In this document: piece after piece, positions 32,545 through 41,378 of the stretch
Numbering within the stretch: position 1 is the first letter of the stretch
Layout: each line of letters begins with the position of its first letter
Assembly (NCBI GenBank): GCA_964393825.1
Contig: CAYMUY010000002.1
Span: forward strand, 62,001-126,000
Reading direction: 5' to 3'
Source of the DNA: PFJX01 sp964393825
GTDB taxonomy: Bacteria; Pseudomonadota; Gammaproteobacteria; Burkholderiales; Thiobacillaceae
Length of the DNA stretch: 64,000 bases
The notes under the pieces: model-generated
The model's database searches: none
The model's input: only the letters and a program-made list of their open reading frames with translations
Told to the model about the DNA's origin: nothing
Translations under genes and position numbers: made by a program

Positions 32545-33677
32545 CAGACGGTTTCAGCCCGGTTCGCGGGGTCCAGTTCCGCCGGCACCTGCCAATCCTT
32601 CGGCGGCGTCGGCTGCATCTGCCGCTGCAACTGGTAGACATAGGCGAGCACCTGCGCCACCGCCGTGAACAGGGTGGCGGGAATGGCATCGCCCACTTCC
32701 ACATGACGGTGCAGCGCGCGCGCCAGCGGCGGCGCCTCGACGATGGGCACCCGGTTCTCCCGCGCCAGTTCCTTGATCCGCTCCGCCACCAGTTGCGAAC
32801 CCTTGGCCACCACCAGGGGCGCCGCCATCGCGTTCTCCTCGTATTTCAGCGCCACCGCGAAGTGCATCGGGTTGGTCACCACCACATCCGCCTTCGGCAC
32901 CGCCTGCATCATGCGGCGGCGCGCCGCCTCCCGCTGCAGGGAGCGGATGCGCGCCTTGATCTGTGGATCGCCCTCGGTCTCCTTGGACTCCTGGCGCACC
33001 TCTTCCTTGGTCATGCGCAGGCCATGGTGGTAGTTCCAGATCTGGAATGGCACATCAAGCGCGACGATGAAGGAGAACGCCGCCGCCGCCGCCAGGAAGG
33101 TGAGCAGGATGATCTGGGCGAAGTGCGCGGTGGCGGCCTCCAGCGGCTCCGCCGACAGGGTGAGGATGCCCTCGCGCTGGTGCCAGATCATCCAGCCCGC
33201 GACGCCGGCGATGAGCCCGCCCTTGAGCAGCGCCTTCACCAGTTCCACCAGCGATTGCTTCGAGAACATGCGGGCGATGCCGGGAAACGGGTTGAGCTTG
33301 GAGAAATCGGCTTCCAGGGCTTTCGTCGAGAACACCCAGCCTGAGACCATCACGTTGGCCAGCACCGCCGCGACCACCACGCCCAGCGCCAGTGGCAGAT
33401 AGAGCATCAGGCCATCGAGACTGGCCTGCATCAGGTTGCGCCCCATCATGTCGACGCTGGCCACGTCGGCCAGCCCGAAGCGCATGCCGTTCTGCATCAT
33501 CCGGTAGAGGCCCTGGAACATGAAGACGCCGAAAAAGCCGATCACCCCCGTGCTCATCAGCAAGACCGCAAGCGAGGCGAGCTCGCGCGAGCGGGGGACA
33601 TTGCCCTTTTCTCGCGCCTGTTCGAGCTTTCGCCCTGATGCCGCTTCGGTCTTTTCGAGATCGCTGTCTTCCGCCAT
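32544..33677 (-). CDS. flhB: Flagellar export switch protein FlhB with variant NPMH cleavage site
   Basis: 377 residues with four membrane helices followed by the cytoplasmic FlhB_C domain. Family members cleave themselves between Asn and Pro of NPTH to switch export from rod/hook to filament. Here the site reads N269-P270-M271-H272 (VVTNPMHFAVALKY), with Met in place of Thr. Asn, Pro and His are kept, so cleavage may persist. It is the first gene of the minus-strand flagellar operon; a tandem 11-bp duplication CCGGCTCAAGG lies just upstream of its start (33686-33707). Confidence 0.95.
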   Translation of the reverse strand: MAEDSDLEKTEAASGRKLEQAREKGNVPRSRELASLAVLLMSTGVIGFFGVFMFQGLYRMMQNGMRFGLADVASVDMMGRNLMQASLDGLMLYLPLALGVVVAAVLANVMVSGWVFSTKALEADFSKLNPFPGIARMFSKQSLVELVKALLKGGLIAGVAGWMIWHQREGILTLSAEPLEAATAHFAQIILLTFLAAAAAFSFIVALDVPFQIWNYHHGLRMTKEEVRQESKETEGDPQIKARIRSLQREAARRRMMQAVPKADVVVTNPMHFAVALKYEENAMAAPLVVAKGSQLVAERIKELARENRVPIVEAPPLARALHRHVEVGDAIPATLFTAVAQVLAYVYQLQRQMQPTPPKDWQVPAELDPANRAETV

Positions 33678-33865
33678 CCTCGGGTCCGGCTCAAGGCCGG
33701 CTCAAGGTATTGATAACCCGGCGAGTCTAGCAGCCTGGCGGACTTAATTCCCCTGGCGAAACGACGTTATGCGCCCATACCCGCGTGGACATCGGCTGAC
33801 GATGCGGCGGGACATGTCATAGCGCGCTAGACTTCACGGCAAGTCAATCAAGCTTCCCGGATGCC

Positions 33866-35044
33866 ATGAACCACATGTTGCCCACCCTGCTCGTAGTCGC
33901 TGCCTCGCTTCTGACGGGCGTGACGTTCGACGCCCAGGCGGAACTCCACCGCGCAACCCGCCTGGGCAATCCCGCGACGCGCTTCGCGCCCCCCCTGAAG
34001 ACACCCGACGACCTGCGCCGCACCCTGTTGAGCGAGTCGCTGCGCGAGGACGTGCTGAAAGTGCTGCGACTGAGCGGATTCAACGGCGATTTCGAGGACT
34101 TCCGGCAAGCGGTCGCCAACGCGCCCATCCACGAGATCAGCCTACCGGTCGGCAGCGTGCTGACTGCGATGTCGACCCGCAAGAACGGCGAGCCGCGGCT
34201 GCTGCGCAACGTATTGTGGGCGGGCAAGCAACCCATCGACGCCTATGCGTTCTCCTTCATTTCCGGCGAACGCCGCTACCGCATCATCACGCCCAAGGCG
34301 TGCAGCAATTTCTGGGCGGAGGAACAACTGCCACGTCCCGTCCATGCGCTGTCCCTGGCCTGTGAGGCGCCCGCCGAGTCGGGCCAGCCCAACCTGATCA
34401 CGGTCTGCAACACGCTCACCAACAGCGGCGACCTGACCGAACCGCTGGCCATGCTGTCCCTGCCCATGCCCGCCGGCGCGAAGGTGCGCTGCGTCTCCGG
34501 CGGCGCGAATGTCAGCGACAGCACGCAGCTGACCTGGACCTACGCGGATTTCGCCCCGGGCGCGAAGCGCACGGTCTGCGCGACCTTCGTCCCCGAACGG
34601 ACCGGCGAGGTCGTCTTCAGGAGCGCGGCCACCGGTACCCGTGCCGACAGCGTCGGCAGTCAATGCACCACCCGCGTCACCGACACGGTCGCCGCGCTGC
34701 TCGACGTCACTGATCAGGCCGACCCGGTCAAGGCCGGCGGCGAGGTGGTCTACCGGATCAAGGTCAGCAACCAGAACGCGCGGACGCTGACCCAGGCCAG
34801 GATCGTGGCGCGCCCGGGCGCGGGCCAGCACTTCATCGGCGGCGGCGGCGCCACCCCGATTGCCCAGGCCGAGGACGGGCGCCTGGTCTCCGGCGCGCTG
34901 GCGGTCATGAAGCCCGGGGAGACGGCCGAATGGCAAATCACGGTGAAGGCGGAACAGGCGGGCGAGGCCCGATTCGGCGTGACCCTGGAAACGGACCAGT
35001 TCTTCTGCCCGGTGGAGAAAACCGAGGTGACGACACAGGAATGA
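33866..35044 (+). CDS. Exported protein with a DUF11-like domain, function unknown
   Basis: 392 residues. An N-terminal signal peptide (TLLVVAASLLTGVTFDAQA) is followed by two regions. Residues ~150-280 contain several Cys and a beta-rich pattern. Residues ~285-385 resemble the DUF11/conserved-repeat immunoglobulin-like fold (VTDQADPVKAGGEVVYRIKVSNQN). Such domains are common in secreted or cell-surface proteins. It stands alone between flhB (divergent) and ribD (convergent). I cannot assign a role. Confidence 0.65.
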   Translation: MNHMLPTLLVVAASLLTGVTFDAQAELHRATRLGNPATRFAPPLKTPDDLRRTLLSESLREDVLKVLRLSGFNGDFEDFRQAVANAPIHEISLPVGSVLTAMSTRKNGEPRLLRNVLWAGKQPIDAYAFSFISGERRYRIITPKACSNFWAEEQLPRPVHALSLACEAPAESGQPNLITVCNTLTNSGDLTEPLAMLSLPMPAGAKVRCVSGGANVSDSTQLTWTYADFAPGAKRTVCATFVPERTGEVVFRSAATGTRADSVGSQCTTRVTDTVAALLDVTDQADPVKAGGEVVYRIKVSNQNARTLTQARIVARPGAGQHFIGGGGATPIAQAEDGRLVSGALAVMKPGETAEWQITVKAEQAGEARFGVTLETDQFFCPVEKTEVTTQE

Positions 35045-35072
35045 AGCGGCGGCCCCCGCCGCCAGCCGCGAC

Positions 35073-36158
35073 TCAGCGCGGCCGCAGGGTCAGGCGCAGG
35101 TCACCACCCAACTGACGGCTGTCGAGCAGTTCGAACGCCTTGCGCTCCGCCATCGCGGTGAGCGGCGACAAGGCGAACACGCCGCGCGCGGCATCGCCCA
35201 TCACCAGGGGCGCGAGATAGGCGACCCATTCATCCACCAGGCCGGCGTCGAGCAGGGCACCATTGAGCGTGGCGCCCGCCTCGACATGGATTTCGTTGAG
35301 GCCGCGACGGCCGAGCTCGCCGGCCAGCGCGGCCAGGCCCACGCGTCCGGCGGGGCCGGGGATGCACCAGATCTCGGCGCCCGCTGCTTCCAGCGCCGCG
35401 CGCCTCGACGCCTCCTCCTCGGCGCAGACGATGACCGCGCCACCTTGCAGGATGCGTGCCGTCGGCGGCGTGTTGAGGCGACTGTCGACGATGATCTTCA
35501 ATGGTTGCCGGGGCGTGTCGATGTCGCGCACATTCATTTGCGGGTCGTCCGCCAGCACGGTGCCGACCCCGGTCAGGATGGCGCAGGCGCGGGCGCGCCA
35601 GGCCTGCACGTCGGCGCGCGCCGCCGCGCCGGTGATCCACTTCGATTCACCGTTCAGCAGCGCTGTGCGGCCGTCGAGGCTGGCGGCGGACTTCACCCGC
35701 AGCCAGGGGCGACCGCGGGTCATGCGGGCGACGAAGCCGATATTGAGCTCGCGCGCTTCGGTTTCCAGCAGCCCCACCTCGGCGCGGATACCGGCCAGGG
35801 TGAGCAGGCTGATGCCGCCGCCGGCGACCTGCGGATTGGGGTCGCGCATCGCCGCCACCACCCGCGCCAGGCCCGCGTCGATCAGGGCGTTGGCGCAGGG
35901 CGGGGTGCGGCCATGATGGCTGCACGGCTCCAGGGTGACATAGGCGGTGGCACCCCGTGCCCGCCCGCCCGCCGCGCGCAGGGCGTGGACTTCGGCATGC
36001 GGCTCGCCGGCGCGGGCGTGCCAGCCCTCGCCCACCACCACGTCATCGCTGACGATGACGCAGCCGACGCGCGGATTGGGCGTGGTGCTGTACAGCCCGC
36101 GCTCGGCGAGACGCAGGGCCCGCGCCATGTGGGCATGATCGGCGGCGGTGAAGGCCAC
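35073..36158 (-). CDS. ribD: Riboflavin biosynthesis protein RibD (deaminase plus reductase)
   Basis: 361 residues with both enzyme domains. The N-terminal ~145 residues are the zinc deaminase, with the HAE motif (EPHAEVHAL) and PCSHHGRTPPC. The rest is the reductase (PWLRVKSAASLDGRTA, GGATLNGALL-type pattern near the end). It converts the GTP-derived pyrimidine to the ribitylamino-uracil precursor of riboflavin. It is downstream of nrdR as in many proteobacteria, but a carbonic anhydrase gene has been placed between them. Confidence 0.95.
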   Translation of the reverse strand: MAFTAADHAHMARALRLAERGLYSTTPNPRVGCVIVSDDVVVGEGWHARAGEPHAEVHALRAAGGRARGATAYVTLEPCSHHGRTPPCANALIDAGLARVVAAMRDPNPQVAGGGISLLTLAGIRAEVGLLETEARELNIGFVARMTRGRPWLRVKSAASLDGRTALLNGESKWITGAAARADVQAWRARACAILTGVGTVLADDPQMNVRDIDTPRQPLKIIVDSRLNTPPTARILQGGAVIVCAEEEASRRAALEAAGAEIWCIPGPAGRVGLAALAGELGRRGLNEIHVEAGATLNGALLDAGLVDEWVAYLAPLVMGDAARGVFALSPLTAMAERKAFELLDSRQLGGDLRLTLRPR

Positions 36159-36169
36159 GCGCGCGTCCG

Positions 36170-36913
36170 TCAGCCGGCGCGTTCGAGTACGGCGCGGCCG
36201 TTGAGCGGCTGCACCGGACGGGCGTTGTGCTGGTAGAGCGACTGGAACGATTTGATCTGCGCGGCCGAGGCTTCCACCGGCATGCTCAGCACATACCAGC
36301 TGACCCCCTCGGAACAGGGCGGCGTGGTGAGCGAACCCTCGAAGTGGTAGTAACCGTGCCTAGCGGGCAGCAGATCGGCGACGTTGACGCTGAGTCCGTC
36401 AACGCTGTGGACCGGGCCGGCGGCGATGGGCATGTTGTCGAACACGGCCTTGAGCGCGGCATTTTCCTTGCCCTTCCGGATCAGCACCGCCACCACCGCC
36501 AGCTTGCCCGCATCGTCCTTGTGCACCAGGTGGGCGACCATGTCGGCGGGCTTGCCCTTGACGCGCTCCTCGCTGGGGGTGTGGAAGTGAAACTGCGCCA
36601 GTCGGTAGGCATGTCCCGCGACGGTGAGTCCGCCACCGGCATCGAGGTTGACCTGCACAGTATGGCCATTGTTGACGATCTTGAGCGGGCTGGCGGCGTA
36701 GTCGAAGGCCAGATCGGGCAGGTCGGCCTTCTTCTCGGTCTTGCGGATGTCGATCGGCGACTGATGCTTGCCGAGACCGCACACCTCGTAATCCTTGTTC
36801 ATCTCGCCCCAGTGAGCGGGGCCATGATGGCCTTCATATTCCCAATGCGGGCCGGCGGCGACCGCACTGCTCGCGGCGAAGATGGACAACAGGGCAACTC
36901 GGCTGAACTTCAT
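36170..36913 (-). CDS. Alpha-class carbonic anhydrase, exported
   Basis: 247 residues. A signal peptide (MKFSRVALLSIFAASSAVAAG) precedes a complete alpha-carbonic anhydrase domain. The three zinc histidines are in FHFHTPSE and VAHLVHK; SPIDI and LTTPPCSEGV are the usual family blocks. It should interconvert CO2 and bicarbonate in the periplasm. AGGAG lies ahead of the ATG at 36913. It is 13 bp after nrdR and 11 bp before ribD, so it is probably co-transcribed with them. This is an unusual place for it. Confidence 0.93.
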   Translation of the reverse strand: MKFSRVALLSIFAASSAVAAGPHWEYEGHHGPAHWGEMNKDYEVCGLGKHQSPIDIRKTEKKADLPDLAFDYAASPLKIVNNGHTVQVNLDAGGGLTVAGHAYRLAQFHFHTPSEERVKGKPADMVAHLVHKDDAGKLAVVAVLIRKGKENAALKAVFDNMPIAAGPVHSVDGLSVNVADLLPARHGYYHFEGSLTTPPCSEGVSWYVLSMPVEASAAQIKSFQSLYQHNARPVQPLNGRAVLERAG

Positions 36914-36926
36914 GCATTCTTCTCCT

Positions 36927-37370
36927 CTAGAGATCTTTGATGACATCACGAAAATCGTCCACGCCCTGGAAAGCGCGGTAGACGGAAGCAAAGCGAATAT
37001 AGGCGACCTTGTCGAGGCGATAGAGGGCGTCCATCACCATTTCGCCCAGCGCGCGAGAGGGCAGTTCCCGCTCGCCCAGCGTCAGCAGTTTCTGGCGGAT
37101 ACGGGCGATGGCCTCGTCCACCAGTTCGGCGGACACCGGCCGCTTGTGCAGGGCGCGGCGGAAGCCCTCGCGCAGCTTGGTTTCGGAAAACTCCTCGCGC
37201 ATGCCGTTGCCCTTGACCACCTGGGGCAGACGCACGTCAGCGTTTTCATAGGTGGTGAAGCGCTTGTCGCAACTGGCGCAGCGCCGCCGCCGGCGCACCG
37301 ACAGGCCGTCCTCGGCCAGCCGGGTTTCCACCACCTGGGTATCGGTGGCGCCGCAGAAGGGGCATCTCAT
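36927..37370 (-). CDS. nrdR: Transcriptional repressor NrdR
   Basis: 147 residues, full length. An N-terminal zinc ribbon (CPFC at residues 3-6, CASC near 31-34) and RRRRRC basic stretch for DNA binding, then an ATP-cone domain (KGNGMREEFSETKLREGF) that senses (d)ATP. NrdR represses ribonucleotide reductase genes through paired boxes. Two boxes of that type lie on the nrdJ promoter at 45975-46022. It follows glyA by 64 bp. Confidence 0.96.
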   Translation of the reverse strand: MRCPFCGATDTQVVETRLAEDGLSVRRRRRCASCDKRFTTYENADVRLPQVVKGNGMREEFSETKLREGFRRALHKRPVSAELVDEAIARIRQKLLTLGERELPSRALGEMVMDALYRLDKVAYIRFASVYRAFQGVDDFRDVIKDL

Positions 37371-37434
37371 GACGGCTGGCGAACGGCGGCTCGCGAGTGG
37401 CCGCGGGCGCCCCGCGACGCGCGACCGGAGGCAA

Positions 37435-38682
37435 TCAATTGCCGTACACCGGGAACGCCGCCGTCAGCTTCGCCACATCCGCGCGCACCCGCGCGCTCAC
37501 CGCCTCGTCATTGGGGGCGTCGAGCACATCGGCGACCAGGTGGGCCAGCTTCTCGGCTTCCAGTTCCTTGAAGCCGCGCGTGGTCATCGCCGGGGTGCCG
37601 ATGCGGATGCCGCTGGTGACGAAGGGCTTCTGCGGGTCGTTGGGGATGGCGTTCTTGTTCACCGTGATGTGGGCGCGGCCCAGCGCCGCTTCGGCGTCCT
37701 TGCCGGTGAGATGCTTGGCTTGCAGGTCGACCAGGAACACATGCGATTCGGTGCGCCCGGAAACGATGCGCAGACCACGTTCGGACAGCACCTTGCACAT
37801 CACCAGCGCGTTCGACACCACCTGTTCCTGGTAGTGCTTGAAGTCCTTGCCGGCGGCTTCCTTGAACGCGGTGGCCTTGCCGGCGATCACGTGTTCCAGG
37901 GGGCCGCCTTGCAGGCCGGGGAAAATCGCGGAGTTGATCGCTTTCTCATGCTCCGCCTTCATCAATATGATGCCGCCGCGCGGGCCGCGCAGTGTCTTGT
38001 GCGTGGTGGAGGTGACCACGTCGGCGTGCGGCACCGGGTTGGGATAGACGCCGGCGGCGATGAGGCCGGCGTAATGCGCCATGTCCACCATGAAGATGGC
38101 GCCGATTTCCTTGGCGATTTTCGCGAAGCGGGCGAAGTCGATGCGCAGGGCGTAGGCGGAAGCGCCGGCGATGATCAGGCGCGGCTTGTGCTCGCGCGCC
38201 TTGGCTTCCATCGCGTCATAGTCGATGGCCTCTTTGGCGTCGAGGCCGTAGGCCACCACGTTGAACCACTTGCCGGACATGTTCAGCGCCATGCCGTGGG
38301 TGAGGTGGCCGCCTTCGGCCAGACTCATGCCCATGATGGTGTCGCCGGGCTTGCAGAACGCCATCAACACCGCCTGGTTGGCCTGTGAGCCGGAGTTGGG
38401 CTGCACGTTGGCGGCCTCGGCACCGAACAATTTCTTCACGCGGTCGATCGCCAGTTGCTCGACCACGTCCACCCACTCGCAGCCGCCGTAATAGCGCTTG
38501 CCGGGATAGCCTTCCGCGTACTTGTTGGTCAGCACCGAACCCTGCGCCTGCATCACGGCCGGGCTGGTGTAGTTTTCCGAGGCGATGAGCTCGATGTGCT
38601 CTTCCTGGCGGTGGGCTTCGCTCTGGATGGCGGACCACAGTTCGGGATCGGTGATGGCGAGGGTCTGGGCGGCGGAGAACAT
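37435..38682 (-). CDS. glyA: Serine hydroxymethyltransferase GlyA
   Basis: 415 residues, full length. It converts serine and tetrahydrofolate to glycine and 5,10-methylene-THF. The PLP lysine is in VTSTTHKTLRGPRGG. N-terminal EEHIELIASENYTSPAVM and YAEGYPGKRYYGGC are family hallmarks. It is the first gene of the glyA-nrdR-carbonic anhydrase-ribD group. I see no riboswitch in the 130 bp upstream. A long plus- or minus-strand open frame overlapping this area is a codon-bias shadow. Confidence 0.97.
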   Translation of the reverse strand: MFSAAQTLAITDPELWSAIQSEAHRQEEHIELIASENYTSPAVMQAQGSVLTNKYAEGYPGKRYYGGCEWVDVVEQLAIDRVKKLFGAEAANVQPNSGSQANQAVLMAFCKPGDTIMGMSLAEGGHLTHGMALNMSGKWFNVVAYGLDAKEAIDYDAMEAKAREHKPRLIIAGASAYALRIDFARFAKIAKEIGAIFMVDMAHYAGLIAAGVYPNPVPHADVVTSTTHKTLRGPRGGIILMKAEHEKAINSAIFPGLQGGPLEHVIAGKATAFKEAAGKDFKHYQEQVVSNALVMCKVLSERGLRIVSGRTESHVFLVDLQAKHLTGKDAEAALGRAHITVNKNAIPNDPQKPFVTSGIRIGTPAMTTRGFKELEAEKLAHLVADVLDAPNDEAVSARVRADVAKLTAAFPVYGN

Positions 38683-38815
38683 GAAGGAAACACCTGAAAT
38701 TACAAAGAAACGGCGATTTTACCCGTGTGCGTCCCGGATACGTGCAGAAACAGCATGAGCGCAAAGCGCGGCCAACGGGCATGATGGCCGGGTCAGCAAC
38801 ATTCACAACGCCACG

Positions 38816-39463
38816 ATGGACATTCTTTACCAGGACGACGCCCTGCTCGTCTTCAACAAACCCAGCGGCCTCCTGTCCGTTCCCGGGCGCGGCCCGGACA
38901 AGCAGGACTGCCTCTCCGCGCGCGTCCAGGCGCGCTGGACCGACGCCCTGATCGTGCACCGTCTCGACTACGACACCTCCGGCATCATCCTGATGGCGCG
39001 CGGCATCGACGCGCAGCGCGCGCTCAACCGCGCCTTCGAGACGCGCCAGGTGCACAAGCGCTATGTTGCGGTGGTCGACGGCATCCTGGAAGCGGCCCCC
39101 GTCACCGAGGACGGCTGGGGCCTGGTCGACCTGCCGCTGTGCCTGGACTGGGAGAATCGACCCCTGCACATCGTCGACCATCAGGCCGGCAAGCCCAGCC
39201 GCACCCGCTGGCGCCCGCATCCCCCCGGCGAACTGGCCGGCGCGCCGGCGACGCGGGTGGACCTGGAACCCATCACCGGACGTTCCCACCAGTTGCGCGT
39301 GCACATGCAGGCCCTCGGCCACCCGATCATCGGCGACACCCTCTACGCCGATGCCGCGGCCCGCGCGCGCGCGCCCAGGCTGTTGCTGCACGCCTGCGAA
39401 CTGAGCCTGATCCACCCGTTCCGGCGCATACCGCTGACCTTCAACAGTCCACCGCCATTCTGA
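38816..39463 (+). CDS. rluA: RNA pseudouridine synthase, RluA family
   Basis: 215 residues with a single catalytic domain and no S4 domain, as in RluA (23S rRNA position 746 and tRNA position 32). Catalytic Asp in HRLDYDTSG; RSHQLRVHMQALGHPIIGD is the family C-terminal block. It is alone, divergent from glyA by 133 bp. RluA is the best fit by length, but the exact target site cannot be proven from sequence. Confidence 0.85.
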   Translation: MDILYQDDALLVFNKPSGLLSVPGRGPDKQDCLSARVQARWTDALIVHRLDYDTSGIILMARGIDAQRALNRAFETRQVHKRYVAVVDGILEAAPVTEDGWGLVDLPLCLDWENRPLHIVDHQAGKPSRTRWRPHPPGELAGAPATRVDLEPITGRSHQLRVHMQALGHPIIGDTLYADAAARARAPRLLLHACELSLIHPFRRIPLTFNSPPPF

Positions 39464-39565
39464 AACAGGGCCGCGCCGTGACGCAGCGGAGTGGCGCAAA
39501 TCACCGGCAATTCCGCCAAGTTCTGGCAAAGTAAGGGGCGTTTCCCACTCACCCTGAGCCGCATC

Positions 39566-40927
39566 ATGTCTCGTTCCTTCACGTCGCAGCCGCCCCGTTC
39601 CCTCGAAGGCCCCCTCTCGCGCCGGGAGTTTCTCTGGCTCCTTGGGGTGGCCGGTTCCGCCACCCTGCTGCCGCTCTCCGGCTGCGCCATCGACCCGGTC
39701 ACCGGCGAGAAAACCCTGGTCGGCCTGTCCGAGGCGCAGGAAAAGAGCCTCGACAAGCAGCAGTCGCCCAACCAGTTCTCCGCCGACCTGGGTGCGGTGC
39801 AGGACAGCGGCCTCAACCGTTATGTGGAAGAGGTCGGCGGCGGTCTCTGGGTCAAGTCGCACCGGCCGCAGATGCCCTACTCGGCGCGGGTGCTCAACGC
39901 CAACTACGTCAACGCCTATACCTTCCCCGGCGGCAGCATGGGCGTCACCCGCGGCATCATGCTGGAGATGCAGAACGAGGATGAGCTCGCCGCCCTGCTC
40001 GGCCACGAGACCGGCCACGTCAACGCCCGTCATTCGGCGGAACGCGCCGGCAAGGAACTGCTCGCCAATATCGCCCTCACCGCGGCCAGCGTCGCCATCG
40101 CCAGTTCCGAGAACGGCCAGCAGTATCTGCCGCTGCTGCAACCGCTGAGCCAGATCGGCGCCTCCGCCCTGCTCGCCAAATACAGCCGCGACAATGAACG
40201 CGAGGCGGACAGCCTCGGCATGGACTACATGGTCGCCGGCGGCTACAACCCGGATGGCATGGTCGGCCTGATGGCCATGCTGCGCGGCGAAGCGCAACAG
40301 AAGCCCAGCCTGCTGGAAACCATGTTCGCTTCCCACCCGATGAGCGAGGAGCGTTACCAGACCGCCGTGCGCACGGCCGAACAGAAATACCCCGGCGAGC
40401 GCCGCCGCCCGGCGAAGCGCGAGCGCTACATGGACCACACCGCCGGCCTGCGGCGCATCCAGCCCACCATCGCGGCATGCCAGAAAGGCGAAGCGCTGAT
40501 GGCGAAACAGCAACTGCCGCAAGCCGAGGACCAGTTCGCCCAGGCCCTGCGTCACACCCGCGACGATTACGCCGCCAACGTGCTGATGGCCAAGGCCCTG
40601 ATGGCGCAGAAGAAAACCCGGGAAGCCGACACCTACCTGGCTTCCGCCAAATCGATCTACCCCGGCGAAGCACAGGCGGTGCATCTCTCCGGCCTCGCCA
40701 AGCTGGCGCTGCGCCAGCCGGAAGCGGCCCTGGCCGAATTCGTGGCCTACGACAAGCTTCTTCCGGGCAACCCCAGCACCCTGTTCTTCGTCGGCGCCGC
40801 CCACGAAAACATGGGCCAGCGCCGCGAGGCCGCCAATTACTACTATCGTTATCTCCAGTCCGGCGCCCAGGGCGGCGAAGCCCAGTTCGCGGTGGCGCGA
40901 CTGCGCGACTGGAAGGTCATCAAGTAA
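39566..40927 (+). CDS. M48-family zinc metalloprotease with TPR region, Tat-type lipoprotein
   Basis: 453 residues from the ATG at 39566. A twin-arginine signal (SRREFLWLLG) runs into a lipobox (LPLSGC), so the precursor looks like a Tat-exported lipoprotein. The catalytic HETGH (HExxH) is near residue 157, and the third ligand region is NEREADSLG. The last ~150 residues form TPR-like helices, as in BepA/YfgC-type outer-membrane quality-control proteases. In that family the protein degrades or assembles outer-membrane proteins. Two bases separate it from dsbB. Confidence 0.88.
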   Translation: MSRSFTSQPPRSLEGPLSRREFLWLLGVAGSATLLPLSGCAIDPVTGEKTLVGLSEAQEKSLDKQQSPNQFSADLGAVQDSGLNRYVEEVGGGLWVKSHRPQMPYSARVLNANYVNAYTFPGGSMGVTRGIMLEMQNEDELAALLGHETGHVNARHSAERAGKELLANIALTAASVAIASSENGQQYLPLLQPLSQIGASALLAKYSRDNEREADSLGMDYMVAGGYNPDGMVGLMAMLRGEAQQKPSLLETMFASHPMSEERYQTAVRTAEQKYPGERRRPAKRERYMDHTAGLRRIQPTIAACQKGEALMAKQQLPQAEDQFAQALRHTRDDYAANVLMAKALMAQKKTREADTYLASAKSIYPGEAQAVHLSGLAKLALRQPEAALAEFVAYDKLLPGNPSTLFFVGAAHENMGQRREAANYYYRYLQSGAQGGEAQFAVARLRDWKVIK

Positions 40928-40928
40928 C

Positions 40929-41378
40929 GTGAGCGCCGGCCCGATCACCCACTGTGACGCGCCCGACCGGGGCTGGACGCCGATCTTCCTGGCCTGGCTG
41001 GTCGCCACCGCCGCCACCCTCGGCGCGCTGTTCCTCGGCGAAGTGATGGGGCACACCCCCTGCCTGCTCTGCTGGTATCAGCGCATCGCCATGTTTCCGC
41101 TGGTCCTGGTCCTCGCCGCCGGCCTGTTTCCCTTCGACCCCCGGGTGGTCCGCTACGCGCTGCCGCTGGCGATCTCGGGCGTCCTGGTCGCGGTCTATCA
41201 TCTCGCCCTGGTCGGCGGCTGGATACCGGAGAGCGCCCAGCCTTGCCGTCAGGGCGTGCCTTGTTCGGAAGTGCAGGTGACCTTGTTTGGCTTCCTCAAC
41301 ATCCCGACCCTTTCCGTGCTGGCGTTCACCGCCATCATCGCCTTGCTCATCGCGACACATTTCAAGGGTTCCAAATGA
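40929..41378 (+). CDS. dsbB: Disulfide bond formation protein DsbB
   Basis: 149 residues from a GTG start right after the protease stop. Four membrane helices. The first periplasmic loop has CLLC (TPCLLCWYQR) and the second has CRQGVPC, the four redox cysteines of DsbB/BdbC proteins. It re-oxidises its DsbA partner and passes electrons to quinone. The stop overlaps the start of the DsbA-like gene (ATGA), so the pair is translationally coupled. Confidence 0.9.
   Translation: MSAGPITHCDAPDRGWTPIFLAWLVATAATLGALFLGEVMGHTPCLLCWYQRIAMFPLVLVLAAGLFPFDPRVVRYALPLAISGVLVAVYHLALVGGWIPESAQPCRQGVPCSEVQVTLFGFLNIPTLSVLAFTAIIALLIATHFKGSK

Noticed and set aside
38216..41056. Minus-strand open frame of ~950 codons running from glyA across rluA and the M48 protease
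   Set aside because: It crosses three well-supported genes and reads as antisense of their codon bias; no domain is visible.
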